Of a DNA stretch of 64,000 nt, positions 56,139 through 64,000 are shown in pieces; the first letter of the stretch is position 1; each line of letters begins with the position of its first letter. The position numbers and the translations under genes are program-made. The stretch is from Curvibacter sp. AEP1-3 (GTDB lineage Bacteria; Pseudomonadota; Gammaproteobacteria; Burkholderiales; Burkholderiaceae_C), in the NCBI RefSeq assembly GCF_002163715.1, contig NZ_CP015698.1:1240001-1304000 (forward strand). Reading direction: 5' to 3'. A model generated the notes under the pieces. It ran no database searches, was not told where the DNA came from, and was given only the letters and a program-made list of their open reading frames with translations.

Positions 56139-56966
56139 ATGACCTACTGCGTCGCCATAAAACTCAACGCCGGCCTGGTGTTCCTCTCCGACTCCCGCAC
56201 CAACGCCGGGCTCGACCAGATCAGCACCTTCCGCAAAATGATCGTGTACGAGAAGCCCAATGACCGCTTTATGGTCCTGCTCTCGGCCGGCAACCTCAGC
56301 ATCTCCCAATCAGTCCGCGAGATCTTGCAGATCGAAAAGCTCAAGGACCACGAGGACGACGAAGGCATCACCATCTGGAACGCCAAGAGCATGTTCGACG
56401 CTGCCCGCGTGCTGGGCTCGGCCATCCGCAAGGTGCAGGAACGCGACGGTGCGGCCCTCAAGAATGCGGGCGTGGACTTCAACGTGTCGCTGATCTTCGG
56501 TGGTCAGATTCAGGGCGAAGGCATGCGCCTGTTCCAGGTCTACTCGGCCGGCAACTTCATAGAAGCCACCCCCGAGACGCCCTACTTCCAGGTGGGCGAA
56601 TCCAAATACGGCAAACCGGTGCTGGACCGCGTGATCACCCCCAATACTCCGCTGGACGAAGCCGCCAAATGCGCATTGGTGTCCATGGACTCCACCCTCA
56701 AGTCCAACCTGTCGGTAGGCCTGCCGCTGGACATGGTGGTGTACGAAGCCAATAGCTTCCAGACCGACAAAGTGGTGTGCATCGACGAAAACAACCCCTA
56801 CTTCAAGATGCTCCACAACAACTGGGGCCAAAAGCTGCGTGAGGTGTTCGACAGCATTGAAGACCCGATGTGGAACGGCGGCCAGACCGAGGTGCCGCTG
56901 TTGATACCCAGCACCCGCAGCCTGCCTTTGAAGAAGATCACCACTCCCGACGAGAAATTGATTTAG
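56139..56966 (+). CDS. Proteasome-type peptidase, Anbu family
   Basis: A 275-residue Ntn-hydrolase of the 20S proteasome/HslV superfamily. After removal of Met1 the N-terminal Thr is the nucleophile (MTYCVAIKLNAG). The family signature LSDSRTNAGLDQISTFRKM supplies the Asp and Lys of the active site. The ATG at 56139 is the only start that gives an N-terminal Thr. The usual Anbu partners (transglutaminase, alpha-E, ATP-grasp genes) are not next to it here. Substrates are unknown. It is followed by a hydrolase gene 10 bases later. Confidence 0.85.
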   Translation: MTYCVAIKLNAGLVFLSDSRTNAGLDQISTFRKMIVYEKPNDRFMVLLSAGNLSISQSVREILQIEKLKDHEDDEGITIWNAKSMFDAARVLGSAIRKVQERDGAALKNAGVDFNVSLIFGGQIQGEGMRLFQVYSAGNFIEATPETPYFQVGESKYGKPVLDRVITPNTPLDEAAKCALVSMDSTLKSNLSVGLPLDMVVYEANSFQTDKVVCIDENNPYFKMLHNNWGQKLREVFDSIEDPMWNGGQTEVPLLIPSTRSLPLKKITTPDEKLI

Positions 56967-56976
56967 TCTCGCCTGC

Positions 56977-57780
56977 ATGTCGACCATCGTTTTTTCTCAC
57001 GCCAACAGCTTCCCCGCCGCCACCTACAAGGTGCTTTTCAAAAGCTTGCGGGCCCGCGGCTACAGCGTCAAAGCCATAGAAAAGTACGGACACGATGCAC
57101 GCTACCCGGTCAGTGACAACTGGCCGCATATCGTGCAGCAATTGGTGGACTTTGCCTCCAAAGTGGTCGACAAGGCGGGCGAGCCCGTCTGGCTGGTGGG
57201 CCACTCTTTGGGCGGCTTTTTAAGCCTCATGGCCGCAGCCCAGCAACCTGGACTGGCCAAAGGTGTGGTGCTGATTGACTCCCCCCTGGTGGGTGGCTGG
57301 CGTTCACGCATGGTGGGCCTGGCCAAAACCACCCAGCTGGTGGGGTCCATCTCCCCCGGCGCAGTAAGCCGCAAACGCCGCCATAGCTGGCCTGATGCCG
57401 AGGCTGCGCTCGAACACTTCAGGCACAAAAAGGCTTTTGCCCGCTGGGACCCGCAGGTGCTACAGGACTATGTAGATGATTTCCCTGAGGACGCCGACGG
57501 CAAACGGGTGTTAGCCTTCGATCGCGATGTGGAAACCGCTTTCTACAACACCCTGCCCGACAACCTGGACCGCCTGCTGGCGCGCCACCCCTTGAAGTGC
57601 CCGGTGACGTTTATCGGCGGCGACCAGTCTGCCGAAATGAAGCAAGTCGGCATGGACCTGACCAACAAGATCACCAAAGGGCGCAACATGATGCTGGATG
57701 GCACCCACCTTTTCCCGATGGAAAAACCGTTGGCAACAGCAGCCGCATTGGAAGCGGCCCTGCGCAATATGGGCCACTGA
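56977..57780 (+). CDS. Alpha/beta-fold hydrolase
   Basis: A 267-residue alpha/beta hydrolase. The nucleophile elbow is GHSLGGF (Ser near residue 76). A His in DGTHLFPME (near 248) and an acidic residue around FIGGDQS (near 215) complete a plausible triad. No signal peptide. The substrate is unknown; it may be an esterase or lipase. It is spaced like an operon between the Anbu peptidase and the histidine kinase (6-base gap). Confidence 0.85.
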   Translation: MSTIVFSHANSFPAATYKVLFKSLRARGYSVKAIEKYGHDARYPVSDNWPHIVQQLVDFASKVVDKAGEPVWLVGHSLGGFLSLMAAAQQPGLAKGVVLIDSPLVGGWRSRMVGLAKTTQLVGSISPGAVSRKRRHSWPDAEAALEHFRHKKAFARWDPQVLQDYVDDFPEDADGKRVLAFDRDVETAFYNTLPDNLDRLLARHPLKCPVTFIGGDQSAEMKQVGMDLTNKITKGRNMMLDGTHLFPMEKPLATAAALEAALRNMGH

Positions 57781-57786
57781 GCAGCC

Positions 57787-59583
57787 ATGACCAAGCCTGA
57801 ACCCGACCTGCTTGCCTCACTGCAAACACAGATCCGGGAGTTGCAGGCTGACAACGAAACGCTGCGCTCGCTGCTGAACCAACAGCAAATCCAGGCCCGC
57901 CAGTGGCTGCTACGACGCACCACTGAACTGCAACACGACGCCGAGGAACAGCGACGCGCCGAAGCCATGCAGCGGGTGTTTTACCGCATTGCCGAGCGCG
58001 CGACGGCCGGCTTGTCGTTTTATGACTTTTTGCGGGTCGTGCACCAGTTGCTGCGTGAGTTGATGTTCGCCGACAACTTCTACGTCGCCTTGCACGACCA
58101 CGACAGGGGGTTGATGGACTACCCCTATTACGTCGACGAAAAAGACGGCGACATCATGCAACGGGAAGGTGTCCCCTACAAGCGGGGCATGACCGAATTT
58201 GTGCTGGAGAGCGGCAAACCGCAGTTGATGGATACGCACCGCTTCCTGGAGTTGCGCAAAAGCGGATTTATGGCCGAGGCGACCGGCGATTTGACATTCA
58301 GCTCCTGGCTGGGCGTACCCATGCAGATCCGCGGCCGCATGGGGGGTGTACTGGTAGTGCAGGGCTACACACCGGATGTGATTTACGACGAGGATGACGT
58401 GAACATCCTCGGCTTTTTTGCCAACCACGTGAGCGCAGCCATTGAGCGCTACCAGGCCATTGAAGAACTGCGCAAGTCCGAAGCCCGCTACCGCTCGGTG
58501 ATTGAAAACGTGGGCGTGGGCGTGGTGGTCGTGCAAGACGGACGCATGGTGTTTGTGAACCCCAGCATGGAGCGCATCGTGGGGCACTCCACCCAAGCCC
58601 TGATGGCCATGCCTTTCACGGGCGCCATCCACCCGGACGATGTACCGGCTGTGGTGGAGCGGCACCAGCGGCGATTGCGCGGAGAGCCGGTGGAAGAGAC
58701 CTACAGCTTCCGGATCATCACGGACAAAGGCGAAATCCGCACGCTCGACCTGTCTGCCGTGCTGCTGCAATGGGGTCATAGAGACGCCACCCTCCTGTTC
58801 GTTGTGGACGCAACGGCCCGGGTGGAGGCGGAGCAAAACCAGAAGCGCGCCTTGCAACAACAGATTGAGCTCAACGACCTCAAGAGCCGTTTCATCACCA
58901 TGGCGTCGCATGAGTTCCGCACGCCGCTGGCCACCATCCACGGCTCCGTCGACCTGCTTATGCACTATGACGACCGCATGCCCGTGGACAAGAAGCGCCT
59001 GACTCTTTTGAAGATTGACGATGCGGTAGAGCGCATGACCCACATGCTGGAAAACGTGCTGGTCATCGGTCGCTCGGACGCAGGCCGCCTGCAGTTCAAG
59101 CCCCAACCCTCGCAGGTCGCCGTGTTCTGCAAAAGCCTGGTCGACGAGCTGCGCAGCGCCATGGCGGAACCCTTCCGCCGCATTCAGATGGCGATGGATC
59201 TGCCACGGGATACGGACGCCTACCTCGTTGATGAAGTCTTGATCCGCAACATCGTAGGCAACCTGCTGTCCAACGCCATCAAATACTCGCCCCATGGCGG
59301 GCAGGTCACTTTACGGGTAAGGCCCCGTCCGGGCGAACTGGTGATCACCGTGTCAGACCAGGGCATTGGCATTCCCCTTGCGGATCAGCCGCAGCTGTTC
59401 GAGAGTTTTCACCGTGCCAGCAATGTGGGCAATATCTCGGGCACGGGCCTCGGTCTGGCCATCGTGCGGGATGCCGTGCAGTGCCATGGCGGCAGCATTT
59501 CCCTGCAGAGCACGCCTGATGAGGGAAGCACTTTCACCGTCGTATTGACCGCCCCCGCAGCACCCAAGGAGAGTGCCCCGTGA
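57787..59583 (+). CDS. Sensor histidine kinase (GAF-PAS-HisKA-HATPase)
   Basis: A 598-residue soluble kinase. It has an N-terminal coiled coil (about 10-60), a GAF domain (about 70-215, SSWLGVPMQIRGRMGGVLVV), a PAS domain (about 228-345), HisKA with H375 in MASHEFRTPLATIH, and a HATPase domain (N-box NIVGNLLSNAIKYSP, G1 SDQGIGIP, G2 GTGLGLAIV). No membrane segments, so the signal is cytoplasmic. It overlaps the response regulator gene by four bases (GTGA) and is its cognate kinase by context. Confidence 0.93.
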   Translation: MTKPEPDLLASLQTQIRELQADNETLRSLLNQQQIQARQWLLRRTTELQHDAEEQRRAEAMQRVFYRIAERATAGLSFYDFLRVVHQLLRELMFADNFYVALHDHDRGLMDYPYYVDEKDGDIMQREGVPYKRGMTEFVLESGKPQLMDTHRFLELRKSGFMAEATGDLTFSSWLGVPMQIRGRMGGVLVVQGYTPDVIYDEDDVNILGFFANHVSAAIERYQAIEELRKSEARYRSVIENVGVGVVVVQDGRMVFVNPSMERIVGHSTQALMAMPFTGAIHPDDVPAVVERHQRRLRGEPVEETYSFRIITDKGEIRTLDLSAVLLQWGHRDATLLFVVDATARVEAEQNQKRALQQQIELNDLKSRFITMASHEFRTPLATIHGSVDLLMHYDDRMPVDKKRLTLLKIDDAVERMTHMLENVLVIGRSDAGRLQFKPQPSQVAVFCKSLVDELRSAMAEPFRRIQMAMDLPRDTDAYLVDEVLIRNIVGNLLSNAIKYSPHGGQVTLRVRPRPGELVITVSDQGIGIPLADQPQLFESFHRASNVGNISGTGLGLAIVRDAVQCHGGSISLQSTPDEGSTFTVVLTAPAAPKESAP

Positions 59584-61313
59584 AGATCCTGATCGCCGAA
59601 GACGAGCCCTCCCTGCGCGAAAACCTGCAATGGATGCTGGAGCTCGAAGGCTTTGAGGTGCTGGCCGCCTGCGACGGGCTGGAAGCCTTGGCGATGGCGC
59701 AAACCCACAAGCCGGACCTGGTGCTCACGGATGTGATGATGCCCGGGCTCGATGGATTCGGCCTGGTCAAGGCGCTGCGCGAGAACCCCGGCAGCTCGAC
59801 TCTGCCCATCATCATGCTGACCGCGCGGGCGGACCGGACCGACACCCGCACCGGCATGAACTTGGGTGCGGACGACTACCTCACCAAACCCTGCCGGCGC
59901 GAAGAGCTTTTGGAGGCGGTGCACGCCCGGCTGGAGCGCAGCCGCATCCAGCAATTGGCCGCACAGCGCATGCAAATGGAAGTGCGCCAGGCCATGCAAA
60001 TCGATACGCTCACCGCCTTGCCGGGCCGTGACCTGTTCGAGCAGCAACTGGACAACGCGCTCAACGCCTGTCCCACCGTGTCTTTGCTGTGCCTCGGGCT
60101 GGATGGTTTTTCCAAGATCAACGAATCCCTGGGTACGGGGGTGGGCGACCTGGTGTTGCGCGAGGTGGGCAAGCGCCTGCAGCAGTGCACCCTGCAAAGC
60201 GATCGCACACGGCCTTATGACGCGGTAGGCCGCTTGGGTGGCGACCAGTTTGCGGTGTGCCTGGCGGACCTGCCCGATTCGGCAGCCCTGGCCGCCCACG
60301 CAGGCAACCTGTTGCGCGCCTTATCCCAGCCTTACAACGTGTCCGGACACACCCTGTTTTTGACGGCCAGCATTGGCGGTAGCGCTTACCCCGAGCAGGC
60401 CGACAGCGTGCACGCGCTGCTGCTCAATGCAGAGTCAGCCCTGCACCATGCCAAGCCCGACGGACCGGGCACCTATGTGTACTTCGATGCGGCCATGAAC
60501 CGCCGCGTGGCCCGCTCACTCCTCATTCACAATGAGTTGCACCGCGCGCTGGAGAACGGCGATTTGCAGCTGTTCTACCAGCCCCAAGTGCGCATCAGCA
60601 CCGGCGAGGTGGTGGGCTTTGAAGCCCTGCTGCGCTGGCAGCACGCCACCATGGGCTGGATCTCGCCCGCCGAGTTCATTCCGGTGGCGGAGCAAAGCGG
60701 CATCATTGTGCAGATCGGCGAATGGGTGATGCACACCGCAGCCCGTCAGGCAGCGCAGTGGCTTGCGCGCGGGCACCGCAACTTCCGCATCGCAGTCAAT
60801 ATTTCGGTGCGCCAATTCGTGGGGCAGGACCTGCCGCAGCTGGTGGACACCGTGCTCAAAGAAACCGGTTTGCCCCCCCACATGCTGGAGTTGGAAGTGA
60901 CCGAAAGCTTGGCCTTGCACAGCGTAGCCACCACCCTGGCCATCCTGCACGACTGCAAGTCGCTGGGCGTTAAGCTGGCGATGGACGATTTCGGCACCGG
61001 CTACTCCAGCCTGTCCTACCTCAAGCGTTACCCGCTGGATGCGCTGAAGATCGACCAGGCCTTTGTGCGCAACATCCCACAAGACCAGGGTGACATGGCC
61101 ATCACGCGCGCCATCGTCGCCATGGCCCACAGCTTCGGCATGTCCGTGATCGCCGAAGGGGTGGAAACCATCGCACAGCTGGAATTCCTGCGCGCCCTCG
61201 GTTGCGAGGACGTGCAGGGCTATCTGTTCAGCAAACCGGTGCCCGCCGATCAGGCTGCCACTGCATTTGCCGGGTTTGCGACCTACCCGGCTGTCAGCGA
61301 CCCCGTGATCTGA
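59580..61313 (+). CDS. Response regulator with REC, degenerate GGDEF and EAL domains
   Basis: A 577-residue output protein. The REC domain has phosphoacceptor D51 (VLTDVMMPGLDG) and the K in LTKP. The GGDEF domain carries GGDQF at about 220-224, so cyclase activity is doubtful. The EAL domain (FEALLRW at about 347; LDDFGTGYSS-type MDDFGTGYSSLSYLK; AEGVET) keeps the metal and catalytic residues, so it is probably a phosphodiesterase. It starts with a GTG at 59580 inside the kinase stop. It links the kinase signal to c-di-GMP breakdown. Confidence 0.92.
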   Translation: MKILIAEDEPSLRENLQWMLELEGFEVLAACDGLEALAMAQTHKPDLVLTDVMMPGLDGFGLVKALRENPGSSTLPIIMLTARADRTDTRTGMNLGADDYLTKPCRREELLEAVHARLERSRIQQLAAQRMQMEVRQAMQIDTLTALPGRDLFEQQLDNALNACPTVSLLCLGLDGFSKINESLGTGVGDLVLREVGKRLQQCTLQSDRTRPYDAVGRLGGDQFAVCLADLPDSAALAAHAGNLLRALSQPYNVSGHTLFLTASIGGSAYPEQADSVHALLLNAESALHHAKPDGPGTYVYFDAAMNRRVARSLLIHNELHRALENGDLQLFYQPQVRISTGEVVGFEALLRWQHATMGWISPAEFIPVAEQSGIIVQIGEWVMHTAARQAAQWLARGHRNFRIAVNISVRQFVGQDLPQLVDTVLKETGLPPHMLELEVTESLALHSVATTLAILHDCKSLGVKLAMDDFGTGYSSLSYLKRYPLDALKIDQAFVRNIPQDQGDMAITRAIVAMAHSFGMSVIAEGVETIAQLEFLRALGCEDVQGYLFSKPVPADQAATAFAGFATYPAVSDPVI

Positions 61314-61316
61314 GGC

Positions 61317-62150
61317 TTATTCCGCCCAGACTACCAGCCCGGTCCACGCGGTAACCAGCACCACGCACCCGAACACGATGCGGTAGTACGCAAAGCCCAC
61401 AAAGCTGTGGGTGGAGATGAACTTGAGCAACCAGCGCACGCACAGCCACGCACTGATAAACGAAAACACCAACCCCACAAGGAACATGGGCGCATCTGCC
61501 ATCGACAGCAGTGCGCGCTCTTTGTAGAGGCTGTAGGCACCCGCGCCTATCAGGGTGGGAATCGCCAGAAAGAACGAAAAATCGGTCGCCGCCTTGCGGG
61601 ACAGGCCCAGCAACATGCCCCCGATGATGGTGGAGCCACTGCGGCTGGTGCCCGGAATCATGGCCAGGCACTGCACCAGACCGACCTTGAGGGCGTCCAA
61701 GGCCGTCATGTCGTCCACGCTGTGCACCCGCACGGCGTTGCCACCCGCGCTCTGGCGGCGTTCCGCCCACAGAATGATGAAGCCGCCCACGATGAAGGTG
61801 GTGGCCACCACGGCCGGGGTAAACAGGTGCGCCTTGATGGCCTTGCCGAACAGCAGGCCCAGAATGACAGCGGGGAAGAATCCGATCAGCACATTCAGCG
61901 CAAACCGCTGGGCGGCCTTGTCGGTGGGCAGGGCCACCAGCGTGTCACGGATCTTTTGCCAGTACACCAGAATCACGGCAAAGATGGCGCCGGTCTGGAT
62001 GGCAATGTCAAACACCTTGGCCTTCTCGTCGTCAAAACCCAGGAGCGAGCCCGCCAGAATCAGGTGGCCGGTACTGGAAATCGGCAAAAACTCGGTCAGC
62101 CCTTCCACCACACCCATGATGGCGGCCTTGATCAACAACACAATATCCAA
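61317..62150 (-). CDS. uppP: Undecaprenyl-diphosphatase UppP (BacA)
   Basis: A 277-residue membrane enzyme that recycles the undecaprenyl carrier for cell-wall synthesis and gives bacitracin resistance. Motifs: [18 protein letters not shown] near the N-terminus and [17 protein letters not shown] at about 168. There are about eight helices. The start is a TTG at 62150 with GGGAGAG upstream; no in-frame ATG fits the family N-terminus. It converges with the response regulator gene (3-base gap). Confidence 0.94.
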   Translation of the reverse strand: MDIVLLIKAAIMGVVEGLTEFLPISSTGHLILAGSLLGFDDEKAKVFDIAIQTGAIFAVILVYWQKIRDTLVALPTDKAAQRFALNVLIGFFPAVILGLLFGKAIKAHLFTPAVVATTFIVGGFIILWAERRQSAGGNAVRVHSVDDMTALDALKVGLVQCLAMIPGTSRSGSTIIGGMLLGLSRKAATDFSFFLAIPTLIGAGAYSLYKERALLSMADAPMFLVGLVFSFISAWLCVRWLLKFISTHSFVGFAYYRIVFGCVVLVTAWTGLVVWAE

Positions 62151-62181
62151 AACAACTCTCCCTGAAATACAAGCCGAATCG

Positions 62182-62230
62182 GCCGCTAGCGCTCATCGAA
62201 TATGCGCGAGCAGCTCACCTTTTGATAGCA
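62182..62230 (-). repeat. Interspersed ~50-bp repeat, copy 11 (between the MacB-type permease gene and uppP)
   Basis: On the minus strand it reads TGCTATCAAAAGGTGAGC, TGCTCGCGCA, ATTCGATGAGCGCTAGC. It is the copy closest to the consensus. It occupies the 3' region of the permease gene transcript just ahead of uppP. Confidence 0.75.
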
Positions 62231-62231
62231 A

Positions 62232-63463
<1,232 letters not shown>

Positions 63464-63467
<4 letters not shown>

Positions 63468-64000
63468 TTCGGAGCCCCCGCCTGCACCCTGTCTTCCACC
63501 ATGCGGCCGTCCTTGAAGACCAGCTTGCGGCGGGCCCAGGCGGCGATGTCGGGTTCGTGGGTCACCAGCACCACGGTCATGCCCTGGCGGTTGAGGTCGG
63601 TCAGCAGCTGCATGATGTCTTCGCTGGTCTCAGAGTCCAGCGCGCCGGTGGGCTCATCGGCCAGGATGAGCTGCGGTCGGTTCACCAGCGCACGCGCAAT
63701 CGCCACGCGCTGCTGCTGTCCACCCGACAGCTCGGCAGGTGTGTGATGCGCGCGCTCGCTTAAGGCCACGCGCTGTAGCGCTTCCAAAGCGCGGGCATGA
63801 CGCTCAGGCGCCTTGACGCCGGCGTACACCATGGGCAGCTCCACGTTCTCTAGCGCGCTGGTACGGGCCAGCAGGTTGAACTGCTGAAACACAAAGCCGA
63901 TGCGCCGGTTGCGGATGGAGGCCAGCGCATCCGGCGCCATGTCCTGCACGGCTTCGCCGGCCAACAGGTAGCTGCCGCTGCCGGGCTGGTCCAGACAGCC
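63464..64000 (-). CDS. MacB/LolD-type ABC transporter ATP-binding protein (partial, N-terminus outside window)
   Basis: The C-terminal 178 residues are visible and the frame is open to the window edge. It begins [15 protein letters not shown], just after Walker A. Q-loop FVFQQFNLL, signature [15 protein letters not shown], Walker [13 protein letters not shown] and switch VTHEPDIA are intact. It pairs with the downstream permease (four-base overlap). The adaptor gene would be expected just outside the window. Confidence 0.92.

Noticed and set aside
57910..59295. 461-codon open frame on the minus strand
   Set aside because: It is antisense to the histidine kinase, which shows all H, N and G boxes.

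Overview
The window reads as the chromosome of a betaproteobacterium of the order Burkholderiales, most likely family Comamonadaceae and close to Rhodoferax. This is inferred from gene content and order (rpsO-pnp-qor-tpiA-secG-tRNA-Leu-nuoA..N-DUF2818-NUDIX) and from remembered protein similarity; no search was run. There are no rRNA genes, CRISPR arrays, prophages or transposase genes.

Layout. Bases 1-20,000 are one long leftward block: rpsO, pnp, a quinone oxidoreductase, tpiA, secG, a tRNA-Leu(GAG), all 14 subunits of respiratory complex I, DUF2818 and a truncated NUDIX hydrolase. Bases 20,000-26,000 hold a small heat-shock protein, tsaD, a GNAT acetyltransferase, the ANTAR regulator nasT, a Crp/Fnr-type regulator and a sterol-desaturase-like gene pair. 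Bases 26,000-38,700 are a rightward nitrate-assimilation cluster: nrtA-nrtB-nrtD transporter, nirB, a PilJ-domain protein, nirD, nasA, ybiB, cobA (siroheme) and a soluble PilJ/MCP-like protein. Bases 38,900-47,400 are housekeeping: a BaiN-like flavoprotein, rpsU, yqeY, a frameshifted DUF4399 gene, pmbA, yjgA, mog, cysE, trmJ, suhB. Bases 47,400-61,300 are rich in cyclic-di-GMP genes: two paralogous PAS-GGDEF-EAL proteins and a histidine kinase with a REC-GGDEF-EAL partner. They surround mutS and a proteasome-like Anbu gene. The end carries uppP and a MacB-type ABC exporter cut by the window edge.

The best-supported system is the control region of the nitrate operon (25,977-26,342). It has an NtrC-type inverted repeat, a sigma-54 promoter with canonical -24/-12 spacing, and an untranslated leader with two hairpins that each carry a hexaloop with A at position 1 and G at position 4. 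The second hairpin shares bases with the 5' arm of a strong intrinsic terminator. This matches the ANTAR-protein antitermination design and pairs naturally with nasT 3 kb upstream. Nitrogen limitation (NtrC/sigma-54) and nitrate presence (NasT) would then both be needed. No nasS is visible.

Two repeat families stand out. An interspersed repeat of about 50 bp occurs 11 times, six of them inside coding sequences. A second, hairpin element occurs three times with different but self-complementary stems around a 25-nt apical segment; its stem irregularities are mostly G.U in one consistent sense, which suggests an RNA-level structure. Other oddities are a 36-codon echo of the nasA start just upstream of nasA and an apparent GT-dinucleotide frameshift in the DUF4399 gene.
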